Assembly: GCF_032854445.1 (NCBI RefSeq)
Contig: NC_088302.1
Coordinates: forward strand, 35,096,191 to 35,160,190
Direction of reading: 5' to 3'
DNA length: 64,000 bases
Origin: Liolophura sinensis
Taxonomy: Eukaryota; Mollusca; Polyplacophora; Chitonida; Chitonidae
Below, one piece after another: positions 1 to 12,200 of this stretch. Positions within the stretch are counted from its first letter, which is position 1. Each line of letters begins with the position of its first letter. A program made the translations under genes and the position numbers. The notes below the pieces were generated by a model. That model ran no database searches, was not told the DNA's origin, and saw nothing but the letters and a program-made list of their open reading frames with translations.

Positions 1-375
1 TCTTGGTACTACCAGAACACTACGCAATACTACCCGTCCACCCCTGCCCACTACCCCCCTTCGCCTGACACCAGCTACGCCCCCTCAGGTGACGGAATTA
101 AGACTACTTACTGCTATCACGCTCTGCATGCTTCCCCTGCAGGTTACGGTAATGGCTGCCCCGTCCCAAGCACTGCAGTTCCATGCACCACTTCCGCCAA
201 CAACAACAGCTCTGGGGTTATCTACTTCACGCACCAACCTTACCCTGCACAGCCTGTGATGGGGTACAATTACGGTGTGCCGTACCCAGCCCAGCAGTCT
301 CAGGTGCCCGGCCCGCCCCAGCAAGCCCATTGTATCTCCCAATACACGGTATATGGACACTCCCAACCCCAATGA
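1..375 (+). CDS. C-terminal exon of an unidentified Tyr/Pro/Gln-rich protein (partial)
   Basis: Frame 1 is open from the first base for 124 codons and ends at TGA 373-375. The product is low complexity, rich in Tyr, Pro, Gln, Ser and Asn (for example YYQNTTQYYPSTP near the start and GYNYGVPYPAQQ near residue 90), with no membrane segment or catalytic motif. Such tails are common in RNA-binding and transcription-associated proteins, but I do not recognise the family. The start lies upstream of the window, and no splice acceptor is visible inside the frame. The gene faces EXOSC8 tail to tail. In human the tail-to-tail neighbour of EXOSC8 is, as I recall, SUPT20H, but I see no residues that establish that identity. 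ATG-initiated frames overlapping this stretch lack such composition and are probably shadows. Reasonably sure it is coding; unsure what it is. Confidence 0.55.
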   Translation, partial: SWYYQNTTQYYPSTPAHYPPSPDTSYAPSGDGIKTTYCYHALHASPAGYGNGCPVPSTAVPCTTSANNNSSGVIYFTHQPYPAQPVMGYNYGVPYPAQQSQVPGPPQQAHCISQYTVYGHSQPQ

Positions 376-3159
376 CCTTGCTGGTCAAGACACCTGTAGT
401 GCCCACTTACGAGTATACCTGCAAGAAACAACAGTTACTGGCATAAATATGCTCTTCCACCTGCTTATGGACTGTATAGGTCATTACTACGACATGTTTG
501 CTCTAGATGTACTTTTGCTGTAAGAGGATTAAGTACAATGGATGCATTCATTGACTTGTTGCTGCAAAAAGTATGTACTAACACATAAATGTTACTTCCA
601 ACTACATGCACGGTGTCATTAACATGTGTATGAGTGCATTTTGCAGCACAGTTTAAGTACTTTTTGCTACTGTTAGAAATTTTTTGGCATCTTTGTGGAT
701 TGTCCCAGTCAGAATCTCTTCAAGCAGTAGACAACCTTAACCAAAATGCTTCCTGAAATATTTTTGATGCATATAAAGAAACTTAAAATCATTGATTGTT
801 AAATGTACTCTTTGCCCTGTTAACTTTTGTGAAACCTTGTAGAATGTTGCCACCCAGTGTTTGCTGGGCAATTGCAGTGTTTTCTAACAAATAGTTACCC
901 TTTAATGCTTTTGGGTATTAACACTAACTGCTTTTTGGACAGCTTAGTGGACTAGTTGTTGGACACTTTAACTTGCTGAAATGTTTAAGTGTTGAAATGC
1001 TTTATAATATAGACATTCTCCCCCTTCCCCCATCACCCACCCACCCCCGCCCGTCAGATTAAATATTTGTTGTGTAGTCTTAGTATTTAATTATATTTGG
1101 TGATCTTAAAAACAAATCTTTCAAATTGTGAGTCTTTTTATAGGAAATCAAATAGCTCTTTGAGTGTTTGTTTTTTTCATGTTGTTTAAGTTTGTGTTGT
1201 TCATGGATATCTTCTGACAAAACTTGTTGATGAATTTTATGTTTTGTATTAATTTGTTGTGATAATTTTTTCCTGGTAGCCTTTTTTTTTTTTTTTTTTG
1301 CTCCTCTCACTTTGTTGTTTGTTGATTGAACTATCCTTTTTGGCCATACATTAGACACATAATACCATGCGAGCTTAGCCATTGTATTTATAATTTAAAA
1401 ATCTTTAATTACCCCTTCAAAGTATAATAATAATAATAATAATGTCTTGTTTCTAATATAAATATAGGTTAATAAGTCTACTTTTTTGACTGTACAGTTT
1501 TGAGTAACCACAAAACAGTTGTTAATGTAACATTTAGAAAGCTGTTAAGTTAAACAAGTAAGACTTGATTGTATGAGGTTAAAAAAAAGCACCGTTTGTG
1601 TACTATCAAAAAGTGTACTGAAAAACACCCACTTCGAAATTAACAATATTCAGACAACAGATGCCACCAACTTTTGTCCACTATGACCTATCAGGAACTG
1701 AGAGATTTCTTCACAGGCTGTCATCACATCAAAGTGATGTTTTGTTTCTTTAAAGAAAGTGCAGTACATAATAGACAATTTGATACGTCATTGAATCCGG
1801 CGATACTCTGAATTTCTCCAGATTTTCAGGCTATCAAATGATTTTCCACAGCTCCTTCACAATTTTGCCTGGACTTCATTGTTTGAAGTAAATTTCAAAG
1901 GGGTGTGGGATATTTAAAGTTTATTTTAAAAAAACCAATATAGATCACAAACAGCCTTACCATTGCATTACCTTTCCATTGCATTTTTTACAGTTTGTTG
2001 TTGATCCTTTCATGTTTAAAAACCTTTTGGAGCACTTTGGACCATTAATATGTACTCTATTATTAGCACAGAGTTCCTCATCCTGCACACATTGCATTAT
2101 ATAATATTTAATAATAACTATGATCAAGGCAAGGTAAAGAGCTATTGTACTTACTGTCACATACGTTTATTTATTTCTCAGTTGTTAGTTTACCTATGTA
2201 TTTTTCATTTATTGTTATGTTTAATTAGATTTTTCTATGTCTATTCCTATAGCTGACAATTTTGTACATTTCTATGCCATATGTTTTACATTTGTTTTCA
2301 TTCTTCCCACAAACTCGATGGCTGAATGAGAGAACCTGTTTGGTATCTTGTTAAGATTTATGCAGGTCATATTTTTTAATGTGCCATATTATGACCAATT
2401 TTTCTTTGTTTGTTTTTCTTTTAAATCCAATTTGTAAATGAGTTTTCCTAGATTGTTTTACTTATGATGCAAGTGCAGGGGAACAAAAAGCGTTAACAAA
2501 CACCAAATTTCTATGTTGGAAACTGGCTGTTGGAAAGAAATAGCTTGCGTGAACAAAACCAAATCCTTGTTATTCTTTTAAGCTTGAACTGGTGTATAGT
2601 ATGCTTTTAGGAGAGAGATTGTATTTTTCGAGAATTTAAACTCCCAAGCGTTAGAAAGTGCTTTAAAGCTATTGGTCAAACAGTGTTCCTTGTAAGTTTT
2701 ACAGATATGTGCAGCAGTTTTATAAGTACATTTGCCCTAAAGGTAAATAGTAGCCCCCGGTTCTAGAGTGGGCTTTCTTTGTGTGTGCCATCAGAATATC
2801 AAGCTTGTCACAGATAATATGAATATTGTTGTTTAAGATAATGTGTCATCTGTATATCATTACTTTTGTTTTTTTTAAATATACATGTTCAGTGATCCCT
2901 TTACCCTTTTGGATAACTTTAGCATTATAATTGTTTGGAAGAAGCATTTCACTACATCGTCAGTTTATTGCCTTTTATTTTCTCACACCTCTACAGCAAC
3001 AACACACCAGTGCCATACTGATGTGATTCTGATCTGTGGTGAAATGTGCAATGAACTTCACAGCTGTACTGTAAAAAAAGACATAAAAGAAAAGAAAAAA
3101 ACAAAAAAAAAAAAAGACTGTATTGATAACATGTGTCTCCAGCACTTTTCGTAAAACCA
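376..3159 (+). other. Probable 3' UTR and downstream flank
   Basis: After the TGA at 373 the sequence becomes T-rich with many stops in all frames, homopolymer runs and AT-rich elements (for example ATTTA-type motifs), typical of a long 3' UTR. I could not fix the polyadenylation site. No exon, RNA gene or recognisable transposon was seen. Confidence 0.4.
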
Positions 3160-3960
3160 TTTTGTAATGATTTTGACCACAGGTGAACAAGGTAACAAAC
3201 TTCATCTCCAAATTCAACACTGAAACAATACTTAATAATGTTGGTGTATGTAATAATGTAACCTGTCAAGCACTTTTGTTCACACTCTATTGTATGACCC
3301 TGACCTTAGGTGAACAATGTAACAAACTTCACCACCATCTACTGCAGAGAAATGAGGCGTGCGTGTACTAAGCCTCAAGCACTTTTGTTCACACTGTCTT
3401 GTATGATCCTGACATTAAGTGAACTCGGGTAACAAACTTCACCCCCATCTACTGCAGAGAAACGAGGCTTGCGTATACCAAGCCTCAAGCACTTTAGTTC
3501 ACACTGTCTTGTATGATCCTGACCTTAGGTGAACAATGTAACAAACTTCACCCCCATCTACTGCAGAGAGACAAGGCGTGTGTGTACTAAGCCTCAAGCA
3601 CTTTTGTTCACACTGTATTGTATGATCCTGACCTTAGGTGAACAGTGTAACAAACTTCACCCCCATCTACTGCAGAGAAACAAGGCGTGTGTTTACCAAG
3701 CCTCAAGCACTTTTGTTTACCAAGCCTCAAGCACTTTTGTTCACACTGTATTGTATGATCCTGACCTTAGGTTAACAATGTAACAAACTTCACCCCCATG
3801 TACTGCAGAGAAACAAGGTGTGTGTGTACCAAGCCTCAAGCACTTTTGTTCACACTGTATTGTATGATCCTGACCTTAGGTGAACAATGTAACAAACTTC
3901 ACCCCCATCTACTGCAGAGAAACAAGACGTTGCGTGTACCAAGCGTCAAGCACTTTTTGC
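3160..3960. repeat. ~109-bp tandem repeat array (about seven units)
   Basis: The landmark CACTTTTGTTCACAC and close variants recur near 3271, 3380, 3490, 3599, 3708, 3732, 3841 and 3951, giving spacings of 109-110 bp. There is one extra 24-bp internal duplication at about 3708-3731. The first unit (3160-3270) is diverged and the central units are nearly identical. Each unit carries GGTGAACAATGTAACAAACTTCACC and CTACTGCAGAGAAA blocks. Short frames in the array repeat the same peptide because the period is not a multiple of three; I do not regard them as genes. Confidence 0.9.
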
Positions 3961-4603
3961 AACCATTGTATCATGCAGCATCACTCAAGGCATCATCAAA
4001 GATATGGATGTTTGATCACTGATTTGGGTACCACATGTATCCTACCAAGTTGCTTACCTGTTACCTCCTGAATTATATCATTACTTAGATGTGCAGTATA
4101 TATCTTCATTCAAAAAGAAAGAAAAAAATAACCATTTTTGTTCTGAAATTCAAGCATTGTAACATGTTTTCTGGTGCAAACATCCAAGCTGGTACTACCT
4201 GCCTCAGGCCTTGTGGTTACTTAAAGCCTCATAAATTGTTATGATATGGTACTGATATTTAAGATGTATATGTCTTTTAAGTGCTGGAAAACTTATTGTT
4301 CTATCTTTCATCCTTGTTTGTGTCCCTTTTTGAAAATTTTTGAGATTTTAAAAGTTGTTTCAAAGGTGTTGGGTTTTAAATGTTTGTTTGAAACAAACTT
4401 TTATATTCATATATATAAATTTAAGGCTTTTGTGAGAATGTACATTCCATAGTCTTTGTGGATGCTTTGCCAAAAATGACAACAATCTCCCAAGGTAAAT
4501 TCCATCGTATTTGGAGATCACTTCACAGGTATCTGTTTGACAGATGATTTCTTTGATATTTGTATATTGTAGTTTATGGAGACATGAACATTATTACCAA
4601 ATT

Positions 4604-4690
4604 TTCTTTCCTTTAGGACTCATTATTACTAAATGTTCTTTCCTTTAGAACTCATTATTACTAAATGTTCTTTCCTTTAGGACTCAGTAA
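4604..4690. repeat. Short tandem triplication (~32 bp unit)
   Basis: TTCTTTCCTTTAG followed by (G/A)ACTCATTATTACTAAATG occurs about three times in succession, the last copy diverging after ACTCA. Confidence 0.75.
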
Positions 4691-5699
4691 TGAATCCTGA
4701 TTTATTGTTGGACATGCAAATGTCCATTATTGCTGACTGATTTGCATAAGACTTACAAACACGGCAACTGTGGCCAGGCAATGTCTTAAAAGACCTGCAA
4801 AGAAGTACATTTTTGCCATAATGATTTGTCTTTAAGACTCAAAAACAATCACATTGTTGCCCAATGTCCTCAGGTAGGGCTCAAAAAGATGTCTTGTTTT
4901 TTGTCAGGTGATGTCCTCTATGAGGTACAGAAACATGTCAGCAATGTGTTTACCAGATACATTCTTGGATATAAATGCCATAAATATTTGTATATGTTTT
5001 CCTCTGCCCCCTAATTATTTTTTCCTAGTAACACCCGCTTATGATTCTCAACCATACTCTCAGAAACTACCATAAAATGGTGTTTCTGCATTAGAGTGGA
5101 TATTTGTAGTCACCTTTGTATTGTTCCCCATTTCTTAAAAGACCATAGCAGATCTCTAAACGTTGTCAGACATCTTTAACCTTAAAACTGCTTCCATAAG
5201 TTGTGCAAATCATGGTTGTTTTGAAAATATTACGCACATAAATGCACAGCAAAATACTGACCAGCATTTTAAAAAAACAACCCGTTCCAGTTTTTCTCAA
5301 AATGACTATAACGGAAAATTGCAAAACACAAATATTCATTGTATGGTACCATCTGTAGTAAAAGAAGTAGTTATAACATCTACAAGATAGAAAATATTGT
5401 CAGACTGTCCAAAAAAAAAAATTGTGTTGCGTTAAAAAAAAAATAGTTTGAAAAAGTAAAAAAATGAATCTTCTTATTTATTTACTTATATGTTTTTTTT
5501 TTTACACTTCGTTGGTTTGGGAAAAGCTTTCAAAGGTGCCAGTACCAAATGTTCCTCTTGATGGTTGGACGATGGGATTTTATTGAGAGGTTTGGTTTCT
5601 CTAAAATTTCTTCCGCCCATAAACCTTGCTGACAATTGCCAAGGGAAGTGAAAAATTTGGCACTTGCTATTCAGTCGCAAGAACATGAGAGGTGCGATT

Positions 5700-5860
5700 T
5701 CAAACCCAGCCAGTTGCTTTAAGTGGGAAGGTCTCCCAGCAACCTGCGGATTGTCATGGGTTTCCTTCAGGCTGTGCCCCTGTTTCCTCCCACCATAATC
5801 CTGGCTGCCATCATATAATATTCTTGAGTACGGTGTAAAACACCAAAGAAATAAATAAAT
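5700..5860 (+). mobile_element. SINE family A, body and tail
   Basis: Contains the family-A body (GGGAAGGTCTCCCAGCAACC, then the TCCTCCCACCATAATCCTGG block), the conserved TTCTTGAGTACGGTGTAAAA block, and an AAATAAATAAAT tail at about 5850. The tRNA-like head is absent or unrecognisable. Confidence 0.8.
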
Positions 5861-5951
5861 CAAACCTAGCCTTGGACAGGGAAATTGCTGATTCACCCAC
5901 TTGCACTGCTAGTGATGCCTTGGTGAGACAGTATGCGGTTGACATGTGTAT

Positions 5952-6170
5952 TGGAGCCTCTGTGGTTCAGTCGTTCAGCGCGCTAGCGCAGCGTAATGAC
6001 CCAGAAGCCTCTCACCAATGTGGTCGCTGTGAGTTCAAGACCAGCTTATGCTGGCTTCCTCTCCAGCCATAGGTGGGGAGGTCTGCCAGCAACCTGTGGA
6101 TGGTTGTGGGTTTCGCCCGGGCTGTGCCTGATTTTCACCCACCATAATGCTTGGCCACCGTCGTATAAGT
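5952..6170 (+). mobile_element. SINE family A with tRNA-like head, 3' truncated
   Basis: Begins with the tRNA-like head (GGAGCCTCTGTGGTTCAGTC, then the CGCGCTAGCGCAGCGTAATG block). A-box-like TGGTTCAGTCGTT and B-box-like GTTCAAGACC are visible, followed by the body to GTCGTATAAGTT, where it stops before the usual AAATATTCTTGAGTAC block and tail. Confidence 0.8.
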
Positions 6171-8164
6171 TAAAAAAAAGAAAAAAAAATCATTTATATT
6201 ACATTTATTGAAAACTGGTCTTCCACCAATATGGTGTGCAGATCTGTGTTGCATGTGGGAAAGTTGATTAGGATAAGGCCTGGCACTTCGGTTTCTTTCA
6301 CCAGTAAAACTTATATAAAGTGAAAAGTTCTTAGGTATGGCATTGAGCAACAATCTAATGAGCCAATCATTCTTAGGTATGGTCTTGAGCTCCAGTCAAA
6401 TGTGGTAGTTGTAGAAATTAACCATTGTGGTATACGCATTGAGAGGACTACGACTGGTCACAACTGTCAGCTTGGATGCAGCAGTGTGACCTTTAGCATA
6501 TAATGTATCACAATTGACTCATCTGGGTGAAAGCTCAGGTAGACTGACGGAAAAATAGAACATCTTCAACTCCAAGCAAACTGCTCAGTCAGCAGCTGGT
6601 GATCGAAAGCCACTGTAATATCCAGCAGATAATCCAATTCTCCGGATTTCTTGTAATAATAACTATGATATAGGAAGTCAAATAAACTGCGTATTTGTCC
6701 TTTTCAAAGAAATATATTTTGGGGAGTTTTGATGCATCTTAATTTCTATACATGGACTACCTACATGCAGGCTACCATCCAGCCAGGTGTCATCTGGAAA
6801 ACTGAAAATTGGTACAAAACTTAAGACCTCAAACTGAAACCTTGCTAAATATGCAGACAAGTTTTTATACGATACATCGCTTCGCTAACAAGGTCGTTGT
6901 TCTGCACTGTATCTTAAGCCCGGAGAATAGTTTTCAACTAACCTACCATCTGCCCAGTTTATGGCACGCTTTTTTTTCTCTGTTTTGGTATTCTGGCTTA
7001 CACATAAAAAGAGATGGATGCCTGTAGCTTGAACACTGCATTTACTATTTCAGCAGATCTTGATATTACCATGTATAGCATGGTTTCTGCAGCTGTTCTC
7101 ACAAACCCACCAAGCCCTGACCGATCAAGGAGACCCTCAGAATGGTAGTGTATTACAACCATTACTATTACAGGAGTGCATTGATTTTCCTTGCAATTTT
7201 TGTTGTAAATTTGTCCAACTTTGAACTCAAAAATATATTTTCCTTAACTTTGGGTGGTACCATGTCATACCTTCCCAAGAAGCTTGCACTTTTCTCTACA
7301 GCAGATCACTAAATCAACCTAGCATGACCAACATTTTTTTTTAGCTGTGTTTACTGGAAGAGAGGCCAACAGTTTATTACCTTGGTCACCCCCAAGGAGG
7401 TGGGTAATAACACTGAGCAAAAATTTTTCAGTTCTATCCAAAGCAAACAAAATTGTGATATATTTTAACTAGATACAAAATAACAGAGTAGAAATTTATA
7501 GTGTATCAACAACCTAAAATGTCTGGCAGTATTATCCAATCAGTGCGCCATGCTTCAGTTCAGAGTCAAATCTTGGGCCCAATTGTTTGAATTGCGCATG
7601 TGCTATAAACCTTGACTCACAGTTGAAAATAAACACACGAGTACACGTAACTCTTGTGAGACACACAAAAAGTGGAATTTTCATAACATCTATACCAGGT
7701 ATGAACGCCACAAGGCAGGACTGATCACCGAGGTATAAAGTTTGAACAGATGGCATAAATCAAAATAATGATTTGCAGATCCAATAAAGTTGGATTTGGA
7801 TTTAGAATATTTGATTTGCAACACATGTACATGACCCCTTTCCATTATGCAGGACTACTGTATTACATCTCTAAAGATGAGCATTTTTAAAGTGACACTA
7901 AAGAGTTTGCGTGTGCTTCTGAATTTGTATTTTACGTACATGTATGAAACTTCAGCTGAAGTGGAGTGGTTCCACCAAAAAATTCCACCCGAAAAAAAAC
8001 AACAAAACTATTTTCAGTCGGTTGCACGTGGACCGTTTTCGGATGATCCTGAACGATCCTTTCTGTCCATGTACATTAATGACAGATGAATGGTCAGATG
8101 TAGAGTTTTCAGTGTTGAGTGAGGAAACGTCCCTTTTATACACCACTGATCAATCAAAGTTCAA

Positions 8165-8825
8165 TGATGAAAGGTAGACTCTGTACGAAGATGTTGATTG
8201 GTGGAAGGTCAGCTCTATAAACTGGTCACTGATGAAAGGCCACCTCTGTACAAAGATGTGGACTGATGGAAGGTTGCCTCTATAAACTGGTCACTGATGA
8301 AGGGCCACCTCTGTACAAAGATGTGGACTGATGGAAGGTTGCCTCTATAAACTGGTCACTGATGAAAGGCCACCTATGTACAAAGATGTGGACTGATGGA
8401 AGGTTGCCTCTATAAACTGGTCACTGATGAAAGGCCACCTCTGTACAAAGATGTGGACTGATGGAAGGTTGCCTCTATAAACTGGTCACTGATGAAAGGC
8501 CACCTCTGTACAAAGATGTGGACTGTTGGAAGGTTGCCTCTATAAACTGGTCACTGATGAAAGGCCACCTCTGTATAAAGATGTGGACTGTTGGAAGGTT
8601 GCCTCTATAAACTGGTCACTGATGAAAAGGTCACCTCTGTACAAATATGTTGACTGATGGAAGGTTGACTGATGGAAGGTTGCCTCTATAAACTGGTCAC
8701 TGATGAAAAGGTCACCTCTGTACAATATGTTGACTGATGGAGGGTTACCTCTATAAACTGGTTACTGATCAAAGGTCACCTCTGTATAAAGTTGCTGCCT
8801 GTTGGAAGGTTGCCTCTATTCACCC
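8165..8825. repeat. 65-bp minisatellite, about nine units
   Basis: TATAAACTGGTCACTGATGA recurs at 8281, 8346, 8411, 8476, 8541, 8606 and, after a 16-bp expansion, 8687 and 8752, a strict 65-bp period. Each unit holds two related half-units (GGTCACTGATGAAAGGCCACC and GGACTGATGGAAGGTTGCC), so the 65-mer looks like a dimer of an older ~32-bp motif shared with the next array. Confidence 0.92.
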
Positions 8826-9290
8826 AGTTACCCTGGTGACTGAGGGAAAATGGCTTTTTCTACAGGTTTTACACTGGTGACTGATGGGAGCTCATTTTAC
8901 ACCGGTCACAGATGAAAAGGTCACCCATTTGAAATTCACATTTGTACACTGGTAATGATGGAACCTCATCTTTTTACACAGTCTCATTTACACTAGTAAC
9001 TGAGGGAAGGTAACCTCTTTACACTGGTAACTGAGCTGGCTAAGGAGGGTCACTTGTAAATGTACTCAAGTCACTGACGGAAGGTGCCTCTTTATGCTGG
9101 TGACTGAGGGAAGGTCACCTCTTTATGCTGGTGAGTGAGCTAGCTGGGGAAGGTCACCTGTAAATGTACACAAGTCACTGAAGGAAGGTCACCTCTTTAG
9201 GCTGATGACAGTTAGCTAGGGAAGGTCACTTTTACATGTACGCAAGTCAAAGACGGAAGGTCACCTTTTCACACTGGTGACTGTGTCCTC
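8826..9290. repeat. Degenerate minisatellite reaching into the EXOSC8 terminal exon
   Basis: Imperfect copies of GGAAGGTCACCTCTTTACAC with TGGTGACTGAGG repeat through this stretch at about 26-100 bp spacings. The last recognisable copy (about 9257-9286) is the coding end and stop codon of EXOSC8 read on the minus strand. The array therefore occupies the EXOSC8 3' UTR. Confidence 0.75.
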
Positions 9291-12200
9291 TATTAGCTGA
9301 CTTATCTCTTGACACCTGAGGAAGGCTCGGTCAATGCACTGCTCTATTTTGTCCTCTGGGAGTGGATGGCCACCTGTAAAGCACAAACGTGTATTGACAG
9401 TTTAAAAACACCTGGACATAGATCAATAAGTCCATGAACACTATTGATTTACTAATGACAAAAACTTATTTTTCTGAACTGGAGCTTTCTCATGAATACA
9501 CATGATGTGATGACTTCAATCAGTACCTGAGGTTGAGTGCAAGGGTGTATGCTCAGTGAATATATTTCTTAACATGCTATTCACAAAATCGGGAGATTTA
9601 TCTATATTTACATTAATTTTCAAAATTCATGAGAAAACAAAATTTTCACACACATGCTTCATACATATAGCAAGACTTCAGATTGATCCACTCATGAAGT
9701 TATTTATTAAACATTTGATTTAATTTGTTAAAATTTATGCCAACAATTACCTTGATTATTCCACTGAAGTGTTGTAAAGGTAGTTAACACTGGATGAAAT
9801 TTGAAAACACTTTGAAAAGTAAAATATATTGTTCACGTAGGGGTTCATGTGGACTTCAAGGAAAATACAAAATCAGCTCTCCAGATCAGATAACATTTCT
9901 GTAATATGCCAAACCTATGTCGGTCGACGATTTAGGAGATTATGTGGAGTTTTCTTTTTTTCATTCAAACAGTGTAACCCAATATACATGCATACACGTG
10001 TAGGTGTATACAGAATGAAAGGGGTGGGAAGGGGTCGACATCTATATGGTAGGGCGACACCACTTTTATTTCCTGTTTTACGAGTGAGCCAATACTGAAA
10101 AATTTGAACTACACCCTTTTATTTTGTCTGATCTTAATGTTTTCTTACAATGTTCCTGTTTGTCAATGCTTTCCAATCATGTAAATATATCTTTACCAGG
10201 AACACCTGCTTTTCAGATTTTATTATTATTTTTTTTTTTTTTGCTCCTTCGACATTGAAAAAAAAATTCCCTCTGCCCATAAAACAAAAAGCTTAATTGG
10301 TGTGGCCTAGATGTAATATACAAATTTTAGAAGCAGTAGAATGGAGAGAAGCTGTTGTTGTCAGACCTGGTTTATGGACAGCACACAGTTTGTTTCCCAC
10401 GGTGACTATACTGAGCACTCCATAGGTCAAACTCTCCTCTTCATTTGTTGGATCTGCAATCACAATCTGACTGAAACAAAACAAAACAAAACAGATGTAA
10501 CAATTGTCAGCTCAATTTGTATATACTTGCCCAAAGTAAATACCACCATTCACCAGGTTCATGTACCAGACAAACCTCCCAACTTAAAAAAAAAAGTAAG
10601 AGCATGTAAAGAATTATTGGTAGATATTAAAATGTTGATCCATTTTCACTTTATTTTGCTTGCATTTTTTTTTTTGGTTTTAAAAGACAGTGTTTTCATA
10701 CGGTGATATATCTAGAATTGTCGTACCATTTTCATTTCAATTTTCGTATCATCATGAGGTGCCCATCAGAGCAGAGCGAACAACAGACAATACCTGCAGA
10801 CCTGGTGTTGATCATTGAAATGTAATACAGGCTTGTCATATTCAGTAAAAGAGAGACTGATAACTCTCAACGAAATGTGACCTTCGTATAAGTGAAATAT
10901 CCTTGAGCACAGTGTGAAACACCAATCAAATAAATAAATAAATAAATCTCACTGAAACGGTTCTGGGCACAGAGTGACAGGAGTCAAACTAACAGCTGTC
11001 TACCTGTCTGCGACTGGCTATTTTCACAAAAAACAAAAAAATTCCCAATAAGTCAATATCCATGTACGTCTAAGCTTGTGAAGTCTGTGTTTTTACTTGG
11101 CATTCCCATAATCAAAATGTTGTCACAAGACTTTGTCATTTTTGGCCCCAAAAAGTCAACACTGTTAGAACGTGATTGACAGACAAGGCTGTCATCAATG
11201 AATTTATCATATTTACATTTTCAATTGCGAAACCAAACATACCTTCAAAGTTGAAGAACGTGCTTCATAGCAAAAGCAAAATTAGCTCCGCAAAAATGCT
11301 TTTCGTAACACTTATTCACAACAGTCCAGAGTGAATGAATCAAAAACTGAAGTGTAACAAGGTAGACTGACATCGCCACTGTAGCGATGTTGATGGAAAA
11401 TAATTTCCCCAAACTGAAATTATATGTTTGCAAAATGTCACAATGCATGAAGATCGGCAGCGCTAGCAAAGATTACACACTTTCTCAAAGTCAGATTGAT
11501 GGCGACAGTCAACTTGATGGGGACAGGCAGATCCCTGTAGGTGACAGGTACAAAAAAAAAAAAAGGCGGCTTTAAAAAATATTTCTACCCCTGGAGTGAT
11601 ATTACCAAAAAGTTTATGTATAGACAGACAAATAACTGACAGGTTCATGAAAGGATACAAAAACTAGAATGTTTTTATGCCTGGTGATTTGACTTACTCT
11701 TCAAAAATGGAAAATGTTGTGGACACTGGACATGAATGGACACGAAGTTTCATCTTTTTATGTGCATCTGTCATGATCTGATCTGTTTCTTCATCAACCG
11801 TAACCAATGGCAACTCAGCTGTGAAAAAAGACAAAATAAATCTTGAAGTAAAAAATAGGTAACAAACTTAAAAATATTTTTTTCTGACAATATCAATATG
11901 TTATCTTTAGTAAAGCCACCATCAAGAGAGACATACCAAATAAAGAAAGTCATCAGTGATGAGCGTAACTGCCACAAGCCATCAGATAAGTGTACCAATA
12001 TACGGATAGTGCTTGATTATAATAATACCGAAATGTTTAATTAAAAACATTTATCCTGCATAATTATAAAATTTGTAACAGAAGATAAGTTACAAGACTT
12101 GTCAACAGATGAGCTATAAAAGTCTGTGAAAACTGACGGCAAACATCTCCACGGAATAAGGTAATGCAAGCTTGGCAGTAGCTAAAAGATTGTATGCAAA

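Larger units (their letters stand above)
3961..8164. other. Intergenic DNA with SINE fragments; no gene seen
   Basis: Apart from the short tandem triplication at 4604-4690 and two SINE copies (5700-5860, 5952-6170), I see no splice-bounded conserved frame and no RNA gene. It lies between the convergent 3' ends of the gene at 1-375 and EXOSC8. Confidence 0.5.

Noticed and set aside
3183-4071. Several + strand frames encoding CNKLHPHLLQRNKACVY-type repeats
   Set aside because: They arise from the 109-bp array and start over in each unit; no conserved domain or splice structure.
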